A stretch of DNA of 12,605 bases from NCBI GenBank assembly GCA_009702525.1, contig WLHW01000034.1, forward strand, positions 1 to 12,605, given 5' to 3'. Position numbers and translations under genes: made by a program. This document shows, in pieces, positions 1 to 6,839 of the stretch. Each line of letters starts with the position of its first letter. The first letter of the stretch is position 1. The notes under the pieces are model-generated. The model was not told the DNA's origin and did no database searches. It worked only from the letters and a program-made list of their open reading frames with translations. The stretch is from Actinomycetota bacterium (GTDB taxonomy: Bacteria; Actinomycetota; Actinomycetes; Nanopelagicales; Nanopelagicaceae).

Positions 1-1353
1 ATACAAGAGCGATGGGGCGATGGTTCAGTTATTAATACATCCTCTGCCGAGCAAGAACTCTTGACATCAGCTCGCGTACTTTTCTCCCTACGGGATTCGC
101 TCACTCGAGAGTTGAAGGAGCGCAATCTCAATGAGCTCTTCAACTCCATGGAGCTTCCAATTGCAGAACTACTCGCTCGAATGGAAAGCATCGGTGTAGC
201 CGTAAACCGAAAAGAGCTAGAAAAACTCTATGAGTTCTTTGAGGGTGAAGTAAGACGAGAAACCATAGCTGCGCATGATTGCGTGGGTCATGAATTCAAT
301 GTCGCATCACCCAAGCAACTCCAGGTAGTCCTCTTTGACGAACTCAACCTACCTAAGACCAAGAAGATCAAGACTGGGTTTACTACCGATGCCGAGAGTT
401 TGGATTGGCTGCGTGAAAAAACCGGTCACCCACTTCTTACACATCTGCTTCGAATTCGTGAAACGAAAAAACTCAGTTCAACTGTCGAGGGCTTGATCAG
501 CGAGATCGCACCAGATGGGCGAATCCATACGCATTTTCAGCAGACAGTTGCGGCAACTGGACGTTTATCATCTACGGGCCCTAACTTACAAAACATCCCT
601 GTGCGCACTGAAGAAGGACGTACGATTCGAAATGCTTTCATTGCTGGTAAAGGTTATGTCGGTTTATTAACGGCTGACTACAGTCAAATCGAAATGCGCA
701 TCATGGCGCATCTTTCGAACGATGAGAAACTTTTGGCTGCATTTGAATCCGGTGAAGATCTGCATGCAACGATTGCTGCAGTAATTTTTGGTGTGAAAGC
801 GAGCGAAGTTGATTCAGAGATGCGCCGACAGATTAAGGCGATGTCTTATGGTCTGGCCTACGGTTTATCCTCTTATGGATTATCTGCACAGTTAGACATC
901 AGCCCGGGCGAGGCGCAAGGCTTAATGGATACGTACTTCCAACGTTTTGGTGGTATTCGTGATTATTTAAAGACGGTCGTAGAGGAAGCACGTAAAGTCG
1001 GTTATACAGAGACGATTATGGGTCGTCGACGTTACCTTCCCGATTTAATGAGCGATAATCGAATGCGCCGCGACGTGGCAGAACGCATGGCGCTGAATGC
1101 ACCTATTCAAGGATCTGCAGCCGACATAATAAAGTTGGCAATGTTGCGGGTAGATTCTGCGATTACAGAGGGTGGATTTACATCACGTTTACTTTTACAG
1201 ATTCATGACGAATTAATAGTTGAAATTGTTAAGGGTGAAGAGATTGCAATGACCGAACTGGTGAAGCGCGAAATGGGCGCTGCGTACCCTTTGCGTGCAC
1301 CACTAGATGTCAGTGCTGGACTTGGTTTAACGTGGCATGAGGCTGCACACTAA
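1..1353 (+). CDS. polA: DNA polymerase I, C-terminal part (5' end outside the window)
   Basis: Family A DNA polymerase, which fills gaps left by excision repair and replaces RNA primers. The frame is open from base 1, so the gene begins upstream; about 450 residues are visible, covering the end of the exonuclease-like region and the whole polymerase domain. Motif A is DYSQIEMR, with the catalytic Asp codon at 676-678. Motif B runs RRQIKAMSYGLAYG (823-864), and its Lys codon is at 835-837. Motif C is QIHDELIVE, with the second metal-binding Asp at 1207-1209. The primer-strand region TGRLSSTGPNLQNIPVRTE is intact. The O-helix position that is Phe762 in E. coli is Tyr here (847-849), as I recall for actinobacterial PolA. 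The 5' nuclease and any proofreading domain lie outside the window, so their activity cannot be judged. The TAA stop (1351-1353) overlaps the stop of the opposing transporter gene, and I see no terminator hairpin at this junction. Confidence 0.97.
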   Translation: MQERWGDGSVINTSSAEQELLTSARVLFSLRDSLTRELKERNLNELFNSMELPIAELLARMESIGVAVNRKELEKLYEFFEGEVRRETIAAHDCVGHEFNVASPKQLQVVLFDELNLPKTKKIKTGFTTDAESLDWLREKTGHPLLTHLLRIRETKKLSSTVEGLISEIAPDGRIHTHFQQTVAATGRLSSTGPNLQNIPVRTEEGRTIRNAFIAGKGYVGLLTADYSQIEMRIMAHLSNDEKLLAAFESGEDLHATIAAVIFGVKASEVDSEMRRQIKAMSYGLAYGLSSYGLSAQLDISPGEAQGLMDTYFQRFGGIRDYLKTVVEEARKVGYTETIMGRRRYLPDLMSDNRMRRDVAERMALNAPIQGSAADIIKLAMLRVDSAITEGGFTSRLLLQIHDELIVEIVKGEEIAMTELVKREMGAAYPLRAPLDVSAGLGLTWHEAAH

Positions 1354-2585
1354 CTTGTTGTAGGTGCAATGCCCTCCATGGCGGCAGTATCTTCTTCCTC
1401 GGTTGGAATGCGGTCAGCTGCTATCAATCGTTTTTTACCAATAGTGAGAACGACATTGCCCATGCCAATGGAGACAGCGGTGAGCGCTAAACAAAACTGC
1501 GGCGATACATTATCCGAAAGGATGCCACCAACGGCTGCGCCCAGTGACATGACGCTACCTTCCACTGTCCATAACCAAGCCATGTAGGAAACCGCAGAAC
1601 CTTTTGGACGCACGGCCTCCATGACTTCCCAGTAAAAAACCTGGATTGCCCCGCCAACAAAACCTAAGCACGCTCCAGCAATCGCCATAGACCAACCTGG
1701 ATAGGTAAATGCCATCGGTATTGCAACGAGAAACCACATCAAGTAAGTGCGGCGCAATGCGCGCAAAGAGGATGTGCGTTTAGAAATCAGACCTGCAACT
1801 AATCCACCAATAATGCTCGAGATTCCCATCGCAGCAAACACCCACGCTGTGCGATGTGCAACGTTTTCTAGCGTTGCATAAGCTGGAACTGCAACATCAA
1901 AGAGTCCCCAACCAAAACCAATAAAAGATCCCTCTAACATCATCAAACGCAGTGCAGGGTTATTCCATAATGATGCGGCACCTTTCTCTTTTTTCTCTGG
2001 CTTCCAGTCTCGCGAGACGGGTGCAATCGCAAGTGCGCCACCACCGATACTCATAAGAACCGCAGCAGTAATAAGGGGAGTACCTGGATGCTTAGAAAGT
2101 GCTAGCGACGTTGCGATTACTGGACCTATGACACCAGCGGTATTCATAACCGAAGAGTCAACGGCGTAAGCGGTGCGCAGAAAATCAGGGGGAACAATTG
2201 TCTTCCATAAAGGTCGAACAGAAAGATTAATTGGTGGCGCAGTAAGTCCCATAAGAATTGCCATTGCAACAATTACATGTGATGAGTGCGATGCGTTGAC
2301 AACAATCATCATCGTTGCATAACCAGGGACCAAAATACGCAGTGGCCATTTTTGTCCGTACTTATCGATCACCGAGCCGCGAATTCCAGCAGTAAATGAG
2401 CCGGCCAAAGAGTTTGCCCCAATGACTAATCCGGCGATAGCAATCGATCCAGTCTCTTGCTGGGCTTTAAAGAAAAGGGATAAACCCACCATGCCGTAAG
2501 CCACGCGAGCCGGGAATGCAGCGAGTACCAATACCCAGACATTAGGAATCGAAAATAGTTGCCGGTAGCGCTTCATAGGTGACAT
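1350..2585 (-). CDS. Major facilitator superfamily transporter, substrate unknown
   Basis: A 411-residue membrane protein of usual MFS length. It has about 12 hydrophobic stretches in two halves, separated by a charged loop around residues 193-202 (RDWKPEKKEK). The loop after the second helix carries the MFS motif A variant GSVIDKYGQK. The C-terminal tail is hydrophilic and acidic (IPTEEEDTAAMEG). These traits give the fold; nothing identifies the substrate, and an efflux role would be a guess. The first possible start is the ATG at 2583-2585. A second ATG three codons in (2574-2576) is equally plausible, because no Shine-Dalgarno precedes either and a TAGAAT box directly abuts the first (see the promoter entry). 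The gene is convergent with polA, sharing stop-codon bases at 1350-1353, and divergent from rpsA. In Mycobacterium an MFS gene lies elsewhere in this neighbourhood (near uvrB), so this placement is a local rearrangement or an independent gene. Confidence 0.88.
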   Translation of the reverse strand: MSPMKRYRQLFSIPNVWVLVLAAFPARVAYGMVGLSLFFKAQQETGSIAIAGLVIGANSLAGSFTAGIRGSVIDKYGQKWPLRILVPGYATMMIVVNASHSSHVIVAMAILMGLTAPPINLSVRPLWKTIVPPDFLRTAYAVDSSVMNTAGVIGPVIATSLALSKHPGTPLITAAVLMSIGGGALAIAPVSRDWKPEKKEKGAASLWNNPALRLMMLEGSFIGFGWGLFDVAVPAYATLENVAHRTAWVFAAMGISSIIGGLVAGLISKRTSSLRALRRTYLMWFLVAIPMAFTYPGWSMAIAGACLGFVGGAIQVFYWEVMEAVRPKGSAVSYMAWLWTVEGSVMSLGAAVGGILSDNVSPQFCLALTAVSIGMGNVVLTIGKKRLIAADRIPTEEEDTAAMEGIAPTTS

Positions 2586-2591
2586 ATTCTA
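2586..2591 (-). promoter_or_regulatory. Putative -10 box (TAGAAT) for the MFS gene
   Basis: Read on the minus strand, TAGAAT fits the actinobacterial TANNNT -10 pattern and touches the first ATG of the transporter. Transcription would then begin about 7-10 bases downstream, close to the second ATG (2574-2576). A leaderless message starting at that codon would explain the lack of a Shine-Dalgarno sequence. No convincing -35 box is visible. This is inference from pattern and spacing only. Confidence 0.35.
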
Positions 2592-2695
2592 TTGATTACA
2601 CGTGATTTCTGATGCTGATTTGCTCCTTTATACGCTTAAACCGTACTCTTGCCCTCCAGCCGCGAAAGCGGGAACTACTACTCATCTATCCCTAC

Positions 2696-2699
2696 GGAG
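2696..2699 (+). promoter_or_regulatory. Ribosome binding site that decides the rpsA start
   Basis: GGAG lies 5 bases before the TTG at 2705-2707. The protein read from that TTG (MSTTPVIAVNDIGSAEDF) begins like actinobacterial S1, which typically reads ...VAINDIGSAEDFL near the N-terminus. This supports TTG 2705 over the longer in-frame ATG at 2612, which has no Shine-Dalgarno. Confidence 0.7.
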
Positions 2700-2704
2700 C
2701 TCAC

Positions 2705-4069
2705 TTGTCTACAACACCGGTAATTGCAGTAAATGACATTGGATCAGCCGAAGATTTTCTAGCGGCTATCGAAGGAACAATTCGAAATTTTAATGACGGA
2801 GATCTCGTCACAGGAACAATCGTTCAAGTTGGTCGCGAAGAAGTTCTTGTCGACATTGGATACAAAACTGAGGGTGTAATTCCTTCACGTGAGCTTTCAA
2901 TTCGTCACGATGTAGATCCACATGAGATTGTTAAAGTCGGAGAAAGCATTGAAGCCCTTGTTCTTCAAAAAGAAGACAAAGAAGGCCGCCTTATTCTTTC
3001 TAAGAAGCGCGCACAATATGAGCGTGCCTGGCGAGACATTGAAGGCAAGTAAGAGCGCGACGAAGTTGTCGTCGGAACTGTTATTGAAGTTGTTAAAGGT
3101 GGCCTGATCGTTGACATCGGACTTCGCGGCTTCTTGCCTGCATCCCTTGTTGAAATGCGCCGCGTACGCGACCTGACTCCATATATTGGCAAGCAGGTTG
3201 AAGCGCGAATCATCGAGCTCGATAAGAATCGCAACAACGTTGTTCTATCACGTCGTGCATTCCTAGAACAGACTCAGTCAGAGTCACGTACTACTTTCTT
3301 GAACCAGCTACAAAAGGGTCAAGTTCGTACAGGTGTTGTTTCATCTATCGTGAACTTCGGCGCATTCGTAGATCTAGGTGGCGTAGACGGCCTCGTTCAC
3401 GTATCAGAGCTTTCATGGAAGCACATCGATCATCCAGGTGAAGTTGTAGAAGTTGGCGATGAAGTAACCGTTGAAGTTCTTGAAGTTGATTTTGAGCGCG
3501 AGCGTGTTTCGCTATCTCTTAAGGCAACACAAGAAGATCCATGGCAAGCATTTGCTCGCACTCACACAATCAATCAGGTTGTACCGGGTGTTGTGACAAA
3601 GCTTGTTCCTTTCGGCGCATTTATTCGTGTGCATGAAGGAATTGAAGGCCTCGTTCACATCTCAGAGTTGGCCGAGCGCCATGTTGAGATTCCAGAGCAG
3701 GTCGTTGCCGTTGATGACGAACTCTTTGTGAAGATTATTGATATCGACCTAGAGCGTCGACGTATCTCGCTTTCACTCAAGCAAGCAAATGAAGGACATG
3801 AGATCGAGATCGAAGCATTTGATCCAACTCAATATGGAATGGCTGCTCGCTATGATGCTGAAGGAAACTTCATCTATCCAGAAGGCTTCGATGCTGAAAG
3901 CCAAGAATGGAAGCCTGGTTATGAAACCGCACGTGAAGAGTGGGAGCAGCAGTATGCCCAAGCTCAAGAGCGCTTCATGGCACATAAGAAGCAGAAAGCA
4001 GAGGCCAAGGCCGCTGACGCTGCAGCAACTCCAGAAGATGGCGTTGTAGAGGCAGTTGTTGCCGAATAA
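2705..4069 (+). pseudogene. rpsA: 30S ribosomal protein S1, interrupted by one in-frame stop codon
   Basis: S1 binds mRNA on the 30S subunit and assists initiation. From the TTG start the reading frame spans 454 codons before the final TAA, slightly shorter than the roughly 480-residue mycobacterial protein. Four S1 (OB-fold) domains are recognisable: about residues 33-105, 121-188, 205-277 and 290-362. Domains 3 and 4 carry the paired motifs GLVHVSEL and GLVHISEL. An acidic then Lys/Ala-rich tail of actinobacterial type follows. Codon 116 (3050-3052) is TAA, in the linker between domains 1 and 2. Sequence on both sides is in the same frame and strongly conserved (KKRAQYERAW before, GTVIEVVKGGL after), so only that codon is wrong. 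Literal translation gives a 115-residue product with one S1 domain. The downstream half (3053-4069) has no credible start: the first in-frame candidates, TTG 3134 and ATG 3155, lie inside domain 2 and lack a Shine-Dalgarno. Sequence or assembly error is most likely; a true nonsense mutation or readthrough is possible. Family assignment is certain, functional status is not. Confidence 0.9.
3050..3052 (+). other. rpsA: Premature in-frame TAA within rpsA
   Basis: The codons read AAG TAA GAG. Aligned by eye to the family linker, as I remember it (IEKIKEEDGVVTG), the stop falls where Lys is usual. One base substitution would restore a sense codon, for example AAA or GAA. No length change is needed, so this is a substitution-type defect and not a frameshift. 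TAA followed by G is not a known leaky context. Confidence 0.9.
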
Positions 4070-4086
4070 GAACTAGAACTGAGTTG

Positions 4087-4116
4087 AAAAGGCCCGGCGA
4101 TAATGCCGGGCCTTTT
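4087..4116 (+). terminator. Intrinsic terminator downstream of rpsA
   Basis: A perfect 12-bp inverted repeat: the left arm (AAAAGGCCCGGC) is 4087-4098, the loop GATAAT is 4099-4104 and the right arm is 4105-4116, ending in TTTT. The eight GC-rich inner pairs, the flanking A-run and the T-run are typical of a rho-independent terminator. It starts 17 bases after the rpsA stop and separates rpsA from the coaE-uvr cluster. The A and T runs are symmetric, but no gene faces it from the other side. Confidence 0.93.
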
Positions 4117-4145
4117 CTATTTCCAATAGTTCTAATGACAGCGGC

Positions 4146-4151
4146 TATCCT
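4146..4151 (+). promoter_or_regulatory. Putative -10 box (TATCCT) for a leaderless coaE message
   Basis: TATCCT fits TANNNT and ends exactly 6 bases before the coaE ATG. There is no Shine-Dalgarno between it and the start. This is the arrangement of leaderless actinobacterial mRNAs, in which transcription starts at the A of ATG. A rpsA terminator just upstream means a new promoter is needed here. No clear -35 box is seen. Confidence 0.5.
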
Positions 4152-4157
4152 TTATCT

Positions 4158-4748
4158 ATGCGTGTCATTGGATTAACAGGTGGAATAGGTAGCGGGAAAT
4201 CTCTGGCCGCACAGTTTTTTGCTGAGCTCGGAGCGCTAGTAATTGATGCCGATCAATTAGCACGGGATGTCATCGCTCGCGGGACCGAAGGTTTTGATGA
4301 AATAGTTAACTATTTCGGGGATTCAATTTTAAAAAACGGAGATATCGACCGTCGCGCGTTGGGGGAGATTGTATTTAAAGATGCAAACGCTCTTGCGGCC
4401 CTTGAAGGAATAGTCCACCCTCGTGTAACAGCGCAATTTAATGAAGCGGTGCATTCACTTAGTGGTGATCAGATTTTGGTCTACGAAATTCCACTTCTCT
4501 TTGAAAAGAGCGCCGCCGATCGCTTCGATCTCGTTATCACGGTTGAGGCCGACATGGAGTTGCGCATTGCGCGCTTACGCGCCAAAGGCCTACATATCTC
4601 TGAGATCCAATCTCGCATCGCCGCACAGGCAACGCGCGAACAACGGGTGGGCGTTGCCGACCATGTCCTTGAAAACAGTGGCAGTGAGGATGATTTGCTG
4701 CGCCAGGTTGAGAATATTTGGGATGGTTTATCTGCTTCTGCAAACTAG
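4158..4748 (+). CDS. coaE: Dephospho-CoA kinase
   Basis: Phosphorylates the 3'-hydroxyl of the ribose of dephospho-CoA with ATP, the last step of coenzyme A synthesis in the cytoplasm. The 196 residues match the size of the single-domain enzyme. The P-loop is GGIGSGKS (residues 8-15). DADQLAR (30-36) carries the catalytic-region Asp residues. VHPRV and EIPLLFE (110-116) are further family signatures. In Mycobacterium CoaE is about twice as long, with a C-terminal GrpB-like domain; that extension is absent here and no remnant follows. The ATG has no Shine-Dalgarno but sits 6 bases after a TATCCT box, pointing to leaderless translation. It is the first gene of the cluster that continues into uvrB, and rpsA immediately upstream is its usual actinobacterial neighbour. 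Confidence 0.96.
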   Translation: MRVIGLTGGIGSGKSLAAQFFAELGALVIDADQLARDVIARGTEGFDEIVNYFGDSILKNGDIDRRALGEIVFKDANALAALEGIVHPRVTAQFNEAVHSLSGDQILVYEIPLLFEKSAADRFDLVITVEADMELRIARLRAKGLHISEIQSRIAAQATREQRVGVADHVLENSGSEDDLLRQVENIWDGLSASAN

Positions 4749-4751
4749 ACT
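4746..4751 (+). promoter_or_regulatory. Putative -10 box (TAGACT) for uvrB, embedded in the coaE stop codon
   Basis: TAGACT fits TANNNT and ends exactly 6 bases before the uvrB ATG, the same spacing as the box before coaE. Its first three bases are the coaE stop codon. uvrB has no Shine-Dalgarno, so a second leaderless promoter serving the repair genes is plausible. No -35 box, actinobacterial SOS box or RecA-independent damage motif is evident. A six-base match can occur by chance. Confidence 0.4.
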
Positions 4752-4757
4752 AAGTCA

Positions 4758-6839
4758 ATGCGCCCAGTCTCTGATGTACAACGTCGAGTTGAGCCATTTC
4801 AGGTTATTAGTGATTACATACCTGCAGGTGATCAACCCGAAGCGATAGCTGATATCGCCCGCAGATTTGAGGCGGGGGAGCAAGACGTCGTTCTCCTAGG
4901 TGCGACCGGTACAGGAAAATCGGCAACAACTGCTTGGCTGATTGAAAAACTACAACGACCTACCTTAGTTCTGGCACCTAATAAAACTCTGGCGGCCCAG
5001 CTTGCCAATGAGTTCCGAGAACTTCTTCCAAACAACGCCGTTGAGTACTTCGTCTCTTATTACGATTACTACCAACCAGAAGCTTACGTTCCTCAAACTG
5101 ATACTTTCATTGAGAAGGATTCAAGCGTTAATGACGAGGTTGAACGCCTACGTCACTCAGCTACTAACTCACTTTTAACTAGACGCGATGTCATAGTTGT
5201 TGCAACAGTCTCATGTATTTATGGGTTAGGAACGCCACAGGAATACATCGATCGCATGGTAACTCTGCGAGTAGGAGATGAAATCGAGCGCAACGCATTA
5301 TTGCGTCGATTCGTTGATATTCAATACAAACGCAACGATATGGCCTTTGAACGCGGAACCTTTAGGGTGCGTGGGGATACCATCGAAATCATTCCTATGT
5401 ACGAAGAGTTAGCCATTCGAATCGAGATGTTTGGCGATGAGATTGAAAAGATTTCAACACTTCATCCTCTAACAGGTGAAATCATTCGTGATGAAACCGA
5501 GATGTATATTTTTCCTGCTACCCACTACGCCGCTGGGCCTGAAACAATTAAGCGAGCTATTGGTGAAATCGAAGATGAGTTACAGATTCAACTTAATCTC
5601 TTTGAAAAACAGGGAAAGCTTCTAGAAGCCCAGCGACTCCGCATGCGAACCACATTTGATGTCGAAATGATGGAGCAGATTGGTTTTTGTAGTGGCATCG
5701 AGAATTATTCGCGTCACTTAGATGGGCGCGAATCTGGCTCTGCCCCTAACTGTCTACTGGATTATTTCCCCGAAGATTTCCTGGTCGTTATCGATGAAAG
5801 CCATGTGACGGTCCCACAGTTAGGTGCCATGTTTGAAGGCGATGCATCACGTAAGCGAACTCTAGTTGAGCATGGTTTTCGCTTGCCCAGCGCACTTGAT
5901 AATCGTCCACTTAAATTCCCTGAATTCCTGGAGCGGACTGGCCAAAAACTCTACCTATCTGCGACTCCCGGTAAATATGAGATGGCAAAAGTAAATGGCG
6001 ATGTTGTGGAACAAGTAATCAGACCTACTGGTCTTATTGACCCACAGATTGTTATTAAACCCATCAAGGGCCAGATCGATGATTTGCTCAATGAAATACG
6101 GATGAGAGCTGAGAAAAATGAGCGCGTCCTTGTAACAACATTAACGAAGAAGATGTCAGAGGATTTAACTGATTACATGCAGGAGAAAGGAATAAGGGTC
6201 CGATATCTACACTCTGAGGTAGATACATTGCGACGTGTAGAGCTTCTGCGAGAACTTCGTACTGGTGAATACGATGTCTTGATTGGAATTAACTTACTTC
6301 GCGAAGGTCTCGATCTTCCTGAAGTTTCACTCGTAGCTATTTTGGACGCTGATAAAGAGGGCTTCCTGCGCTCTTCAACCTCACTAATTCAAACTATTGG
6401 TCGCGCAGCACGAAATGTTTCAGGCGAGGTACATATGTATGCCGATAACATCACGGACTCAATGGCCAAGGCGATAGATGAAACAAATAGACGTCGAGCT
6501 AAGCAGGTTGCCTATAACCTAGAGCGCGGGGTCGATCCACAACCTTTGCGCAAGAAGATTGCCGATATTACCGACTTGATTAACCGCGAGTCTGAAGATA
6601 CCGAAGACCTCCTGGCCGCCAATAAAAAGGCGAATCAAAAGAGCGCTCCATCTAGCGGTATCTACACCAAGGCAATGCTGACTTTGCCGCGACAGGATTT
6701 AGTGGCGTTGATAGGCTCGCTCACTGATCAGATGAAGAATGCGGCAGGTGAGCTCCAGTTTGAGGTAGCGGCCCGTTTGCGCGATGAGATAAAGATTTTA
6801 AAGAAAGAGCTACGGTCGATGGAAGAGGCAGGCGTTTAG
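4758..6839 (+). CDS. uvrB: Excinuclease ABC subunit B
   Basis: The central protein of nucleotide excision repair: UvrA loads it at damage, it verifies the lesion by strand separation, then recruits UvrC. The 693 residues are the usual length. Walker A is GATGTGKS (48-55). The damage-probing beta-hairpin aromatic cluster YYDYYQPEAY (101-110) is intact. The DEAD/H box is DESH (346-349). Helicase motif VI is QTIGRAARN (545-553). A C-terminal UVR domain, from about residue 648 to the end, supplies the UvrC contact. Helicase motifs are in order with no truncation. The ATG lies 9 bases after the coaE stop without a Shine-Dalgarno, preceded by a possible -10 box. The TAG stop overlaps the uvrA GTG by one base, so uvrA is probably translationally coupled. 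Confidence 0.98.
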   Translation: MRPVSDVQRRVEPFQVISDYIPAGDQPEAIADIARRFEAGEQDVVLLGATGTGKSATTAWLIEKLQRPTLVLAPNKTLAAQLANEFRELLPNNAVEYFVSYYDYYQPEAYVPQTDTFIEKDSSVNDEVERLRHSATNSLLTRRDVIVVATVSCIYGLGTPQEYIDRMVTLRVGDEIERNALLRRFVDIQYKRNDMAFERGTFRVRGDTIEIIPMYEELAIRIEMFGDEIEKISTLHPLTGEIIRDETEMYIFPATHYAAGPETIKRAIGEIEDELQIQLNLFEKQGKLLEAQRLRMRTTFDVEMMEQIGFCSGIENYSRHLDGRESGSAPNCLLDYFPEDFLVVIDESHVTVPQLGAMFEGDASRKRTLVEHGFRLPSALDNRPLKFPEFLERTGQKLYLSATPGKYEMAKVNGDVVEQVIRPTGLIDPQIVIKPIKGQIDDLLNEIRMRAEKNERVLVTTLTKKMSEDLTDYMQEKGIRVRYLHSEVDTLRRVELLRELRTGEYDVLIGINLLREGLDLPEVSLVAILDADKEGFLRSSTSLIQTIGRAARNVSGEVHMYADNITDSMAKAIDETNRRRAKQVAYNLERGVDPQPLRKKIADITDLINRESEDTEDLLAANKKANQKSAPSSGIYTKAMLTLPRQDLVALIGSLTDQMKNAAGELQFEVAARLRDEIKILKKELRSMEEAGV

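Larger units (their letters stand above)
2586..2704. promoter_or_regulatory. Divergent intergenic region between the MFS gene and rpsA
   Basis: This 119-base spacer must hold the promoters for both diverging genes. For rpsA the candidate -10 boxes on the plus strand are TACGCT (2631-2636) and TACTCT (2644-2649); the latter has a weak TTGCTC (2620-2625) 18 bases upstream. None is strong enough to choose. The stretch is also open in the rpsA frame from an ATG at 2612. The encoded extension (IRLNRTLALQPRKRELLLIY) is unlike the S1 N-terminus, so it is probably untranslated leader. I see no riboswitch or strong hairpin. Confidence 0.4.

Noticed and set aside
2622..2700. Leader hairpin hiding the rpsA ribosome binding site (GCTCC 2622-2626 with GGAGC 2696-2700)
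   Set aside because: Only 5 pairs across a loop of about 70 bases, with no extension; expected by chance.
2612..2704. In-frame N-terminal extension of S1 starting at ATG 2612
   Set aside because: The extension is unlike S1 N-termini and has no Shine-Dalgarno, while TTG 2705 has GGAG at good spacing and a family-like N-terminus.
3391..3670. Near-repeated segments in rpsA around the GLVHVSEL and GLVHISEL codons
   Set aside because: These are the homologous S1 domains 3 and 4, not a DNA repeat element.
3134..4069. Independent 311-codon gene starting at TTG 3134
   Set aside because: It is the same frame and the same protein as upstream S1; the TTG encodes an internal Leu of domain 2 (RGFLPASL).
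4117..4157. SOS (LexA) box controlling the coaE-uvr cluster
   Set aside because: No palindromic GAAC-N4-GTTC-type sequence is present in the promoter region.
4441..4848. 135-codon open frame across the coaE-uvrB junction
   Set aside because: An alternative-frame shadow of coaE and uvrB, both of which have full family motifs in their own frames.
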